Source: Neolentinus lepideus HHB14362 ss-1 (lineage: Eukaryota > Basidiomycota > Agaricomycetes > Gloeophyllales > Gloeophyllaceae). Taken from it: a stretch of DNA of 64,000 bases. Under the pieces are notes generated by a model. That model was not told the origin of the DNA. It saw nothing but the letters and a program-made list of their open reading frames with translations, and ran no database searches. The stretch spans positions 1-64,000 of the forward strand of contig KV425561.1 in the NCBI GenBank assembly GCA_001632425.1. Direction: 5' to 3'. This document shows, in pieces, positions 30,862 through 43,420 of the stretch. The stretch's first letter is position 1, and every line of letters begins with the position of its first letter. The translations under genes and the position numbers were made by a program.

Positions 30862-33800
30862 ATGCCTCCAAGGCGCTCAGGTCGGACGACGCGCTCGTCG
30901 GTGGAGCCGACACCAGTCACAACGAGCACGACCAAACGTAAGCGCACCCAACCACCGGCCGAAATCCCTGAAGAGGAGGAGCAAGAGAATGTCGTTGCCG
31001 CCGCACCTTCAAGATCTCGCAGGGAAACAAAACGCTCAAGTAGTAAGACTGGGAATGCTGGCCGCAGGAAACCACTAAAAGAAGTTTCTGAAGTGGACGA
31101 AGTCGAACAGGAGGAATTGCCGCCGCCCAAGAAGCATCGCCGCTCTGCTACCCCTGACGCGGAAGGGTCCGAAGAGGAGGTTTCAGCGCAGGAAGAGGAA
31201 GAGGAAATAAAGCCCAGGGGTCGTGGACGTGGTCGGAAGGCGAGTGCTGCACCATCCACCGCTAAACCAGAACCTTCGAAGCGGAAACCAGCGCCCAAAG
31301 TTGCGGACGCTTCGGAGGGAGAGCAATCTGCTCCTTCACGGTCACGACGAGGTAAGACTGCCAGCGTCAAGACTGAAGTGGTCGCGGAACCGGAAGCCAG
31401 AACCTATTCAGTTAAGGGGTCCGTACGCTCCAGTCGCTCGTCGAAGAAGGTCAAAGTCGAAGAAGCGGAGGACATTGGACCCAATGCTTATCAGGACATC
31501 TCTGGAGCTCACGACCAGAGTGAGGATGAAGATTTCGAAGTGCATCCCAAACCGCGTAAAGGTCGAGGCCGCGCGAAGGGCACCTCAGGCAAGACGTCCA
31601 ACAAGAGGGGCTCCAGCGCTACATCATCCGCTGCCGGACCATCTACAGCTGCCCAAGAAGAACTCTTGGACGAGAAGATTGACCCAGCACCTTCCGCAGG
31701 TGATGAAGAAGCTCGCGCCCACAACGTCGATGAAGGTAGTGATGAACACCTCGTAGCCGCTCAGGAGCGACTCGTGACTCCACCTCCCGTAAAGGAGGCA
31801 GAGGAGGAGAAGTCCTTGCTAGACGCTCCCGATGTTGCTCCTCGTTCGCAACACACGCCCGCGTCGCAGCAGATTAAAGAGCCGGAAGAGCCCCAGGGTC
31901 CTAGGGCACGACTCGTCATCCATAAATTGGTCCTCGTGAACTTCAAGAGTTACGCTGGCCGGCAAGAAATCGGGCCATTTCACAAGGTTCGTCCATGGCT
32001 AATTCGCGTCCTAATGATCTGTTACTGACTTGCGCCATGATAGTCTTTCTCTGCAATTGTAGGCCCTAACGGTTCGGGGAAGTCAAACACGATCGATGCG
32101 CTGCTCTTCGTGTTTGGTTGGCGCGCGACCAAAATGAGACAAGGAAAACTTTCTGAACTCATTCACAACTCTGCTCGTTATCCTGATCTGGATGACTGTA
32201 GTGTTGAAGTCCATTTCCGGGAAATCGTCGACTTGGTGCGTTCGAAACCATTATATAGTAGCTCTACGTCTCACACCTGGTTCCCAGCCTGGGCAAGACG
32301 CGTATGAAGTTGTGCCGGACTCAAAACTTGTCGTGTCCCGTACCGCGTATCGTAATAACACTAGTAGATATACTATCAACGAGTCACAGAGCTCCTTCAC
32401 CGAAGTTCGGGACCTTCTCAAGGGACGAGGGATCGACCTCGACCACAAACGATTCCTCATCCTGCAGGTTTGATTTTATACTTGTATTGTTGGTTCTTCA
32501 TACTCACATCTATTGTAGGGCGAAGTCGAGTCCATAGCGCAAATGAAACCGAAAGCGCCTTCGGAGCATGAAGACGGCCTGCTGGAGTACTTGGAAGATA
32601 TCATTGGTACCTCCAAGTACAAGGAGCCCATCGAGGAAGCTATGCTCGAGATGGAGCGCCTTTCCGAGGAGAGACAGGAGAAACTCAACCGGCTTCGAAT
32701 CGTCGAAAAGGAGAAGAGTGCCTTAGAAGAGAAGAAGAAGGAGGCTGAGGATTATCTGCGGTTACAGAATGAACACGTCAGGGCTTTGAGTCGTTTATGG
32801 CAGTATTATCTCTGGCAGTGCTTGAGTAACGAAGAGCGGTACACGGATGCCCTTGTAAGTGGCCGCTTCGTTGTTCTTGTGGATATTCGTGCATACCTTC
32901 TTTATAGGCCAAGGTCGAGCAGGAGCTCGCTCACTTGCGGGAGCAAAACCAGGACGACGTTACTCACTTGGATTTGCTGCAGAAGCACTACGACGAGCGT
33001 CAAGCTGCGTATGCGGTCAGTAATTGCGATGCCATTGATCGGTCCTCGAGCTGACGGGAATGCTCCATGTTTTAGGAAGTACAAGCTGCCGCTGAAGAAG
33101 CGCAAAAGGATCTTGCTGCTCATGAGAAGCAGGCTGTGGGCTTGGAGGAGAAGCGGAAGCATGCCAACAGCAAGGCTAAGAAATTGAAGAAATCATTGCA
33201 CGACGTGAGTAGATTGAATTATCAATGTTGACGTTGGTACCGTCTCTTATAACAATGCAGGATGAGAACTCAAAGAAGGAGGCCTTGCGTATCATCGAAG
33301 ACTCCGCGAGGAAGATTGCTAAGGAGAAAAAGAAGACCGACGAGTTCGAGGAGTCTCTGGAAGAGGAAGAGAAGGTCTTGGAGGAAATCCGTGATAGTCT
33401 CAAAGGTGCATTTTCTCGGCGAAGATATGCTGTCCTAAGCTGAAGCAGCGCAGACAAGACACAGGTCTTCCACGATCAGATCGAGGTCAAACAGAAGGAA
33501 CTGCAGCCGTGGATGGCGAAGATCAATACGAAACAAGCGGAAATGGACGTCGCCACTAGTGAGCGCGACGCTTTGGCGAAGAAAGCGCAGGCCGTCAAGG
33601 AAGCATTGCAAGATGCTCAAGAGACAGTCGAGAAGCTCGAGTCTGAGCATGAGACTAAGGTCGGATACTCTCCGTGTATGCTGCTCTGATATTAATATAG
33701 TCCATTCACAGACCGTCGAGCTACAGGAGCTCAAAGAGAATCGGGCTGGTCTTCAATCAGAAGTGACGCAGGGCGAACATAATCTTCAGGTGAGGGTGAA

Positions 33801-36697
33801 GCGATGCGAAGAAATGGAGGTGCTCATGTGTGCATAGCAACTTCAAAGTAGAATTCAACAACTGAGAGCGGTGGCTTCGTCAACACGCCAAAGAGTCGAT
33901 GAAGCGAAGGCATCTCACGCCGCCAACACCTCACAAAACAAGGTCTTGGAAAGTTTGACGAAACTGAAGCACGCTGGACGTATTGAAGGCTTCCATGTAT
34001 GTGTCTTTTTTCTACTGTGACTAGTGTGTTAAAAGTTACGCAGGGTCGACTTGGGGCGCTTGGTACGATTCCCGACAAGTACGATGTCGCCGTCTCCACG
34101 GCTTGTCCTTCTCTAAATAACCTCGTCGTGGACACCGTTGAGCAAGGTCAAGCATGCATCGAATATTTGCGCAAGCAGAACGTCGGCCGCGCTTCGTTCA
34201 TCGTACTTGAGAAGCTGTCGGACAATGGCATGGGCAAAATCGCGACTCCCGATAACGTACCCCGGTTATTTGACCTGATCAAACCGAAAGACCTTCGCTT
34301 TGCACCTGCTTTCTACAAGGCCGTCGGCAACACTTTGGTCGCTGACACTCTTGAGCACGCAAATCGGATTGCCTTTGGAGGGCCACGCAGATGGCGAGTG
34401 GTTACGTTGGCCGGTCAACTCATCGAAGCTTCAGGTGCTATGTCCGGGGGTGGTACTCATGTGGCGAAGGGCATCATGAGCTCAAAGCTGACGGCTGATG
34501 CGGTCTCCCCTGATGCTCTTAGACGTTACGAGAAAGAGAGCGACGACGCCGCTCAGCAACTTGAAGATGTATTGCAGGGGCTGCGCAAGCTGGAAGCGGA
34601 CATGGATAACTTGGCGAAGTCCGGACCTCAGATGGACATTGCTATAGAGAAGGTCAATCTTGACATCCAGACCGGTTCCAAGCGGATCGTCGAAGCTCAG
34701 AAGCGCGTCCGCGAGCTGAAGTGTGTATTCTTCTATATCGCAACCCATACGAGTACTTATGTCACTATCGCAGGTCACAGAGCAAACCTGACGCTAGCGA
34801 CATTGCACGAATCTCATCATTAGATAAGAGTGTTGCCGCCACTGCGGAAGAGCTCATCAAGCTACAGGAGAATTCCGGTGTGATCGAGCAAGCTATCAAG
34901 GACCTGGAGAAAAAGATTCTCGACGTCGGAGGCTCTAGGCTTCTGACGCAAAAGTCTAAGGTTGATGGGATCAAGCTGCACATCCAGATAGCAAGCGACG
35001 AGATCACCAAGGCCGAAGTCGCAAAGGCCAAGGCTGAGAAGGATTCTGTTAAGCTGGAAGGTGCAATAGAGCACAACACCACCAGTTTGGAGGAAGCGGA
35101 GGTCGAGCTGCAAGACCTGGTCGAACAGCTCGCCAATGTCGCGCAATATGTCGATGAACTCAGCAGCAAGGTTGACGCAGCCAAGGCCGCCGCGGAAAAC
35201 TCCAAGGATGACTTGGACAGTCTCAAAACGGAACTTGATGCGAAGACGGAGGCAATTCGGGGCTTCCGCGAAAAAGAAGTAGGCAGATACATTAACATCA
35301 TCGCATGAATGGGTTGACTTTGGTTGTTCAGATGACTCTCGAGAATGACCTAGAGCGCGTAAAGAAGGATTTGGCTGAGAACGATAGAGCAATAGACCAT
35401 TGGCGCACTGAACATGACAAATTGACTCTAGAAGAGATCGAGTATGTCTCTTTTTCCACCTTGCACTGAATCTCTGGTTAATGTATATTATAGTGAGGAT
35501 GATGAGGAAGAGGAGGAAGAGGTAGACGAAGGAGATCGCGATTCCACTGAACCCTCGGATCCACCTGTAAAGGAAGAACCAGGCGAAGGAAAGATAAAGG
35601 GCAAAGCTAGACAACGAGAGACACAATTCGAACTCCATATATATACGGAAGCCGAATTGAGGAGGTTCAAGCAGCCTGAGCTTATTGCGGACGCTGAGTT
35701 ACTTGATGGTGCGTTTCCCCGGGGTCCTTGCCAGGCTATAAGCTTACGACAATGAATAGAGAAAATCAAGAACTCGAAACCAAATCTTGCTGCTTTGAAG
35801 GAGTATCAGAAGCGTGAAGAGGAGTTTTTACGGCGAGCGCAGGATCTCGAGGCTACTACGAACCAGCGCGATGAGATGAAGCAGAGGTACGATAGTCTTC
35901 GGAAGCAGCGCCTGGATGAGTTCATGGCCGGCTTCACCGCAATCTCCTTGAAGTTGAAGGAGATGTACCAGGTACGCTCCGGCGTTGTAACGATGGGACG
36001 TCGACACCTGATATTTCCATATAGATGATTACCTTGGGCGGTAACGCTGAGTTGGAACTTGTGGACAATATGGATCCTTTCTCGGAAGGTGTCATATTCA
36101 GCGTCATGCCGCCCAAGAAGAGCTGGAAGAACATCTCTCATCTTTCTGGTGGAGAGAAGGTGAGTGATCTTTTCCCGGATATAGGAATCAGCCACTGACC
36201 GTTCTGCAGACGCTGAGCTCTCTTGCCCTTGTCTTCGCCCTGCACCACTTCAAGGCATGTCTCACGGTACCTGCCGTTGTCCTCACATTGACGAATCCTT
36301 TATCTGGTTGTAGCCCACGCCTCTGTACTTCATGGACGAGATCGACGCCGCCCTCGACTTCCGGAATGTCTCCATCGTAGCCAACTACATCAAAGACCGG
36401 ACGAAGAACGCGCAGTTCATTATCATTTCCCTAAGGTATGCTTGCATCTCCTGCAATAGTGTCAGGCAACTGATGCAGTGATGTGTGTTAGAAATGACAT
36501 GTTCGAGCTCAGCCACCGATTGATCGGGATCTACAAGACGGCCAACCAGACACAGAGTACACTTCGCTTCTCGATCATCGTTATTTGCTTATACTGACGC
36601 ACGATCCACAGGTGTGTCCATTGATAATCGCGCTTTAACAGCAGTACCTGTTCATACTGTACCTTCGAACACATCAATGTCAGTGACAACTCACTGA
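30862..36697 (+). CDS. smc4: Condensin subunit SMC4
   Basis: SMC4 pairs with SMC2 to form the ATPase core of condensin, which compacts mitotic chromosomes. A long basic/acidic disordered tail (about 350 residues; MPPRRSGRTTRSS) precedes the N-terminal ATPase head. That head has IHKLVLVNFKSYAGRQ and Walker A in VGPNGSGKSNTIDALLFVFG. Long coiled coils flank the hinge (about 34,020-34,480; GRLGALGTIPDKYDVAVSTA, then LNNLVVDTVE). The C-terminal head shows the signature LSGGEKTLSSLALVFALHHF and Walker B in LYFMDEIDAALDF. The tail follows an ACAG acceptor and ends in TGA at 36,695-36,697. Extended N-tails and the hinge sequence identify SMC4 rather than SMC2. More than fifteen short introns are present. 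No defect seen. Confidence 0.96.
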
Positions 36698-36859
36698 TTT
36701 TGCTGACCTCTTATTTATTGTGGTGGGGACGGAGGTGCTAATGTATTCTGTGTTATCGGTCTTACTTTCCGGATCCCGTGTCGTACATGGCATAGCAATC
36801 AATGTAATCGTATTGGTATACATATATACTATCTTCTTTTCTCTGTCCTCTTACGTTGG

Positions 36860-38363
36860 TCACTCGGGCAGATGGGGCCGCACATAGGAGCGAAGCAGGT
36901 CGCTGAGTGGCTGGCCCTGCCATTCGTTGATCGTCGAGATCGCTTCGACACGATCGTATTCGGGAGGTAGTAGTACGGCTGGCTCGGTCGTGAACCAGCC
37001 ATGCTTCAGTGCCTCGCCCGGACTTAACCGTCGTTCTGGAGGATACCGGAGGAACTTGTTAATCAGGTCCACGGGCGACGAAGCGGAAGTACTTGATGGC
37101 GAGAGTGGTGACGGCACATTGGGCAAGAGGGGTGATAATTGCACAGGGGGAGTGTATTGGAACGTCACGCGCGACGCATCAGGTAGTTTACTGAAGTCCT
37201 GAACACCTAGATCAATCCATTTATTGATACTTTTATTGATAAAATGCTTACAGGCCATGTCTCCTCGGTCGGTGTACCCATCACACAAAATATACTCCAC
37301 ACAAGGCCGATCTCGCCCTTCGAGGAATCGAATAGGCTGTCCCGTCTCCACGTTGAATGAGGGTCAGAGAAACTACCTCCTTGGGGAAGGATGAAAGGCT
37401 TCTTCCCCGGGCGGTCTGATGAATCTGGAGGTAGGTCTTCCTCGTCCGAAGGAGTCAGACGGAGAGAAGTGAAGAACTCTGCGAGGAGGGCGCCGAGAGA
37501 CCAAGAGTCGATTGCGTACACCAGATAGGTTGTTGGCCCGAATAGAAGTTCTGGTGCACGGTACGGTCTAAGGAAAGCATCGCTCAGTACACGAGATTTT
37601 GCTTTGTGTGAGGAAGTCCGAGTCCTTACCCCGTGCCGACCTCGAAATACATTCTGTCTGGGTATTCAGGCCAGAGATAACGTTTCTTAATATCCGTGTC
37701 TCCGGCCTCATCCTCTGGGTATGCAATTCCGAAGTCGATGAGCTTGACCAAGCCGTCCGAGGTTAGCAAGACGTTGCTTGGCTTCAAGTCTCGGTGAGCG
37801 ATGTGCTTAGAGTGCAGGTAGGTCACTCCAGAGAGGATTTGGTATGCAATTGATTTTGCAAAGACGGAGAAGCGCACATTCTCAGGTCCGCTAGGTGGTT
37901 CTTCATCCATCGCGGACATGAAAGTGTGTGGCGAGAATCCGGGCGAAGCGAATAGGTCCGTTAGTTGGTAGTGTATGTAAGGCATATAAAATTGTATTTC
38001 TGAAAGCCGTCGATTGCTGGTATAATCCAGGACGGATATTATCTAAGTGTTCGTGATTGAACAGCGCAAACATAGAAGGAATGCGACTGACGTTGTGGTG
38101 AGATATACTCGTCAGGATACGGAGTTCCTTGATTATATCGTGCGGCGCATGAGAGAGTCCTCTGCTGGATGCTGCGGATTTTACGGCTATCCATGTACGA
38201 CTTTCATGGTCTTGAGTATCCTTAGGTATCACCAGGGCTCGAGAGACTGTCGATACAGGGCCCTCGTGGAGGAGTTCTATTGTATCCTGTACAGCTTCAG
38301 TGGATCATGACGATCCAAATGTGTATACGTCTAGCGTACCTCATCGTATTTTATCTCAGCCAT
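36860..38363 (-). CDS. CDK-like Ser/Thr kinase (Csk1/CAK-like)
   Basis: This is a protein kinase of the CMGC/CDK-like type, perhaps related to fission yeast Csk1, which activates CDKs. A tiny first exon (38,340-38,363; MAEIKYDE) is joined by a 53-nt intron to an exon with the nucleotide loop [11 protein letters not shown]. The invariant Lys lies in WIAVKSA (near residue 44). Then come [32 protein letters not shown] and [15 protein letters not shown]. The activation segment includes [18 protein letters not shown], an insert longer than in CDK1. The loop has only one of the usual glycines plus Ser, as in some CDK-like kinases. The C-lobe has [14 protein letters not shown], and the protein ends YVRPHLPE. 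The start was chosen because the ATG-containing microexon restores an intact beta-1 strand. The family is certain; orthology to Csk1 is tentative. Confidence 0.82.
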
Positions 38364-38602
38364 ATGTGTGAAAATACTGAGCAGGGACCGCGCTTCCACG
38401 ATTGTGGCTTCTTGATTGTGGCCACGTGTGGCAGCATCTGTGGCTGTGACATGAACGCATTGACAGTGTGGGAATTGAAACATCGCGGATCGCAAATTAC
38501 TGCCCGAGCTCTTTTAACGGCTGTATTTTCCTTCAGTTGCTGACTGTCTACGTTGCTTAATTGTTGCTTCAACGACGAACTAGAACATCAAAAAAGCACA
38601 GT

Positions 38603-41323
38603 ATGACGGTGATGGTAGAGACAGTAACAGAGCCTGCAGGAACTTACTCCGAAGGGACGAGGAATATCACCAGAATTTCTCCAATCTACACTGGCGCTCC
38701 TTCCGTGGAACCCGTCGCCTCGATTACTGAGGCGACGTTGACGGAGCCGCCGACGAGTCCCAAGAAAAAGAAGAAGAAGAAGTCCAAGAAGTCTAAAGCA
38801 AAGGACAGCCAGAAAGTTAAGGTGGAAGAGGTTCTTGAGCAGGATTCTCGGACGCCCGTTCTCTGCATTAGTAGGAACAAGCACTGGCGTTATATTAGCT
38901 CCTATCATGTGAGTAACCGTACTTGCTGTATCCGATGGCAGGGCTCGAACCTTTCGTAGGGCCCTTGGTTGCAACTGCCAGTTGAGCTGCTCGAGAGTCT
39001 GCTCGTCCTGAACATAGACCCAGCCACGTTCACGGAGACAGAACCCCGCATGTCACAAATGTCCCCCTCTCCGTCCCGCACACCCCCTCCCGGCCGACGC
39101 GATCGAGGCTTCGCCAGCCTCGGTGACTACTCACCTCCTGACACGCCCTACGACACCCTGGCCCAGCTGCCCCCCCCTCCGCCCTTCCCCACTCCCAAGC
39201 CAGGCAAAGCTACCCCTCCACCTATTGACCCGGGGGTGTTTCGCTCCGTCACATCTATCCGCCGGCTTATCGACGAGGCCTCAGAGTTGAGCGTTCGGGC
39301 TAGTTCAGGATTAAGTGCAGCCGCGCTCGTGTCCATGCGTGATACCAGCCGGATCGGTAGCAGTCCATGGGCAACAGCGCAGGCCCTTGGGCTTAACCCG
39401 CTTGGGGACACCAATGGTGGCAGGAATGTCGCAATGAGTGCAATGCGGGTGCATCGCTTGCGAGCGCTTGCAGTGCAGAAGCTGGCTGCAGCGTATAAGG
39501 AGGATGAGATAGCATCGAGCGTCATGGTTATGCAGGGTGGTAGCGTGTTTGATGATATCGCAGAGCGTGTGCTCAAAGTTGGTGCGTAGGTCGTCACATT
39601 GTTGAAGCCGAGTTGGCCAATCTGTAATAGATCCTAACGATGTGGACGCGCGATACGTTCACTTTTTCCATGAGAAGATACCTTCTCGGTTGGTCTTCAT
39701 TCTCGTCAAATGTGTCCGCCCCACTCTAATTACCACAGTGGTACTAGTCAGCTCGCCGAATCCACCACTACTCAGGTCCTCGACGAGCTTATAGCTCAGC
39801 ACCCGCACCGCCTCGAATTTTACCGTACCCGCGGTATCGTGCACTGCTTCCGCGATGAATACACGTTAGCTACTAAAGATTTCACCCACGCCATCAAGGA
39901 AGCCCGGACGCAGCGCAAGGCGCGGATGGCACACATGAACAGCTCCGGGCAGCCCGAGTCTCGAGGGAAAAACGGGAAGAAGAAGAAAAGAACGGGCAAG
40001 GGCCAGGGGAAGAAGGTAAATGGGCAGGCACCGGAGAACGGCACTAGTGACGTGGCTAATAGGCCGCCAGGACCTGCGATAGAGGGGCCGGACGGAGAGC
40101 AGCTTCTCCTGCACCCATCTGTCTTGCCCGATGCACCCGAACCCATCGAGCCGCAGTGTCTCTTCCTGCGAGCTACAGCCCATCTGCAGCACGCAGTCTT
40201 CCTCATTGAGGAGGCGATACTTAAGCTTGAAGGGATCAGGAAGGACCCTACGGTGGACGGGACGGAGCTGAGGTTGTGCTATATCGAAAACGGAAAATAT
40301 GGGGGCGTTGAAATTGGAAATCCCGACGGCCCTCTAGGAAAGAAGGACGGGCCCAAGTGCCGGGCTTACCGAAACGTGCTCGGAACGGAAGCGTTCAGGG
40401 AGCAAGTGACTGCGCTGCTCAGGAAAAGCATGCGCGATCACGAGAAGTTCCTGGCTCACTTCGACACGCTTGAGAGCGGGTGCGAGACTTTTTTCACTGA
40501 AGGCGATCTGGCAGCGCGGATGGAGTATGCGTTCCTGCTCACGGAGTCTTTAAGACCCGGAAACCATTCTACACCGCCCCCTCCGCCGATGTCGGACGTG
40601 CCTGCCATGTTTACGACGTACCATCCGCTTCTCGTGGAGAGTCACTTTGGTATTCTCATCTGCCAGCTGATGATGGGCGATTTTGTGGGGCTCGTGCATG
40701 CCTTCGCTAGGACCGCTGCGCTGGTCGACGGTCTGGAAGGTTACCCCGTGTTCTTGCCGCCCAGAAGTATGGGACATGCAGAGTTCGTAGAAATCCTGGA
40801 GAGACTGGCGAGGGGATGGAGAACGGGCGTCACAGGTGCCTGCGAGAAGGATATCAGAGGCAAGAGGAGAATGCTAGCCATTGAGGCGCCGCCGTCATCC
40901 CTTCGTATCACTACGAGAGAAGAGACTCCCGACGATGAGAGGGAGATGTCGGAGAGCGATACCACAGGCCCTCCTTCGTCGAGCTCCAGTATGTCATCAT
41001 CCATATCAAGCGCATGCTCAACCTCGACGTTCGTCCGGTCCTCTTCGTCCTCCCCACTCTCCTCCACGCACGCCTCGCCCATCACGCCTCCTGTTTCACC
41101 CACTCCGGACCCGATGCTGGTTGAGAACCTGGGGTGTGCACGGATTTTACTGGCGCCTGTCGCTACCCGGCAGCGGCAGCGGGCGGAAGAGAAGAGGAAG
41201 GAGCAGGCGAAAGGGGGGAAGAAGAACGTCCCGATTAACATACCAATGCATGGGCCGCGGGTGGAGATTATCCTCGCGTGGCTTGGTGCGACGGTGCTGA
41301 GTGATCTGGAGACGGTTGCATAG
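38603..41323 (+). CDS. Uncharacterised TPR-like fungal protein
   Basis: The function is not recognised. Four exons are supported: 38,603-38,908, 38,960-39,582, about 39,631-39,692 and about 39,742-41,323. The product, about 850 residues, has several parts. A Lys-rich island (SPKKKKKKKSKKSKAKDS) may be a nuclear signal. A Leu-rich motif, LQLPVELLESLLVL, resembles the start of an F-box. A long Pro-rich linker follows. Helical pairs look like tetratricopeptide repeats: VLKVDPNDVDARYVHFFHE, then HRLEFYRTRGIVHCFRDEYT and LATKDFTHAIKEA. A second basic insert and a Ser-rich stretch precede a C-terminal helical block ending LAWLGATVLSDLETVA. The TPR-like and F-box-like labels are my inference from spacing, not from a search. 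Confidence 0.8.
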
Positions 41324-41385
41324 GTTAGATGTGGTTTGTATCATTATCACATAGCCTGCTGCCGATGCGACTGTGAGGGTATGTC

Positions 41386-42253
41386 TCATTTGTCCCGGTC
41401 TCGGGCATCGTGAATATCTTGCACTACTTGTCCTGCCAATGTGTCTAGGTATGCCCAGACATAACCGGCAGCTAGACTAGCCAAGCCTATAAGAGGTATC
41501 AAGAAAATTAAGATTGGTGTCACTGATGCCGGAATGACACCGAGGTACAAAGGTTCCAGCACAATGACAAATGGGACAGGCTCCAAGGTCATCTTCGTTG
41601 AGGAATCAAAATGAGTGGCTGGCCGTATGCCGGTATGGGTGAGAATTATATGGGCGAACTTCATGCGAGTGGATGGAAGTATTCGCGTAGATGAGGCTTC
41701 CGCCGGGGAGGCGAGTGTGGCAAAGGGTGGAGGGGAATCAATGATGATCCTAAAGTCCGTAGGGTACTGGTAGTTTTGTAGCAGATTATGCGGTGAGGAC
41801 GATGATAAATAGGTCGGGAGTTACGTACGGACGCGGGCCAAGATATCCGTAGCGTGAATCGACTATACGCTCTCCACTTCTCGTGATCAAGATCAAGGGC
41901 TATCCAAAGCTCTCCAGGAAGCGTGGCTTTAAGGTGTTCAGCTGGACGGGTATTGTTTGGTTGACGGACTGCAAGTTCCTCGGCCCATTGAGACTCGGAG
42001 GAGAGGGGCCTGATGCTGAGTTGTAGTTCATTCTTCTCTGGTCTCAAATGAAGCCTATTGGTAAATATGTAGCGCTCAGTCAAGGTAATATCATGGAATG
42101 CGTAGACAGTTTGTCCACTCACCATTTGTCACTCGACTCCAGTATATAGACATCCTCCACAGATGTAGCCTCAAAATTCACAATTTCCGTGTTGGCAGAA
42201 ACAGAAATAAATCGAATAAAAACCAGAAGACATAGGTGAATTACCCCAAGCAT
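41386..42253 (-). CDS. Small type I membrane protein of the secretory pathway
   Basis: I do not recognise the family. Three exons join in frame. The first starts MLGVIHLCLLVFIRFISVSA, a clear signal peptide. The lumenal part includes LHLRPEKNELQLSIRPL, ELWIALDLDHEKWRAYSRF and YPTDFRIIIDSPPPF. Near the C-terminus, VTPILIFLIPLIGLASLAAG is a single transmembrane segment, followed by a short charged tail ending DIHDARDRDK. About 245 residues in all. The layout suggests an ER or cell-surface protein with a lumenal beta-rich domain. It could be a distant accessory subunit of a GPI or glycosylation complex, but nothing in the sequence proves this. Stop at 41,386-41,388. Confidence 0.75.
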
Positions 42254-42370
42254 TCTGTAGGCACGGGTGAGAGGGGCGATCAACAACGTTGGCTAGGGCT
42301 AGGGTTTATTTACCCGAATTCTTCTTATCTTATCCTGTGACGCCAACATTCCCAGGTTTCGATAATCTCA

Positions 42371-42458
42371 TCGAGTACGGTTGACCATCTGGGACAGGTC
42401 AAATCGAAAACTTAGTTCAACTTTTCGATTGCAAACCAGGTCGCAGGTTCGATCCTCC
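42371..42458 (+). repeat. Copy 1 of a dispersed repeat, SINE/MITE-like
   Basis: Shares long blocks with the inverted copy at 43,308-43,394: CGGTTGACCATCTGGGACAG, GGTCAAAT, TTTGCAAACCAG-type sequence and GGTTCGATCCTC. The last block resembles a pol III B box (GGTTCGANNCC), as in tRNA-derived SINEs, but no cloverleaf folds. The stretch from 42,254 to 43,420 has no supported gene; between the two copies it is AT-rich. Confidence 0.7.
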
Positions 42459-43307
42459 GTGATGTAGTCTAGACCAAATTAGGACTGTCAGTATATATGT
42501 GTGTGCTAGCCTTAGTCATCCAGGACCAGTTCCGAACGGCAACCTAAGCAATGTTAAAAGTCGAGTTGGCTCAGCACGAGTGCAGCCAGAGTCGCCACTG
42601 TTGCACGATGTTTGACTCTCGAGTGCCACCGGCGCTGCAACTTGGCTGCAACTCTTGCTTAGCGCATCAGTGTGGCAGTGCTTTTCTGCGCGTCGGCGAG
42701 TCCGAATAGAGCTCAACTACCCACGCCACAAGTTGAAAACGTCGCTATCGAATTTGTCTTGTGTCCCTCGGACTGACTAAGCCAAACAGTATTGTAGTAG
42801 TTACCTGAAGCTGTGGCCTGGGGATATGGGCCAGCAACCCTTGCTTTGGCTCGGGTGGTACCTTTTGGCCTGACTTTATTGCAGCTGCATGAGCTACACC
42901 ACGTGGCGCGGGCACAGCTTTTGTGGGACCCTTGCCACTTCAAGCTTCAAGACTTGTATCTCGACGAAATGAGCACCGAACAACATCATTCAAAGTGCTA
43001 ATACTATCCTTAGAAGTAATAATACAGTTTCAAATTAATATACTTGACAAGTAATGCATTTTAAAGCTGAAGAAAGCGATGTATCTCAAATTAAGTTTCA
43101 ATTCTAGTTAAAATTGACATTAACATTGTGTTTGTGAATGAAAAACTGCAGCTACCAGGATAAAACTTAATTTATATGTTGAACACAGTATAAAATGAAT
43201 TTACATTCTTTTTTCTGACTGAAAACGCATTGGCTCATCGTGCAGAAAGCCGCTGACGGTCCCACATCACGTGATGGTCCAATACTGTATTGGAACCGGA
43301 CTCAATA

Positions 43308-43394
43308 GAGGATCGAACCCGCGAGCTGGTTTGCAAACGGAAAGTCGAAACCGAGTTTGAATTTGACCTGTCCCAGATGGTCAACCGTAATCGA
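43308..43394 (-). repeat. Copy 2 of the dispersed repeat, inverted, at the HTS1 promoter
   Basis: Reverse complement of the copy at 42,371-42,458, with about 80 percent matching by eye and a few indels. The pair encloses 849 bp in inverted orientation, so it could be the ends of one element or two independent insertions. This copy stops 26 bp before the first ATG of the histidyl-tRNA synthetase gene, so it must form part of that gene's promoter or 5' UTR. Confidence 0.7.
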
Positions 43395-43420
43395 GTCACG
43401 CGCAAAAATAACATTTCTGA

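Noticed and set aside
34765..35638. Overlapping antisense frames of 178 and 258 codons
   Set aside because: Antisense to the SMC4 coiled coil; Ser/Leu-rich composition is what the complement of Glu/Lys-rich codons gives.
38930..38995. Possible tRNA gene on the minus strand (B-box-like GGTTCGAGCCC and D-arm-like GCTCAACTGG)
   Set aside because: The acceptor stem does not pair, the T-stem has mismatches, and the D-arm-like part is inside a coding exon of the 38,603-41,323 gene.
42440..42458. tRNA gene at the B-box-like GGTTCGATCC
   Set aside because: No cloverleaf or A box at the right distance, and the same block recurs in a repeat copy at 43,308-43,394; treated as repeat.
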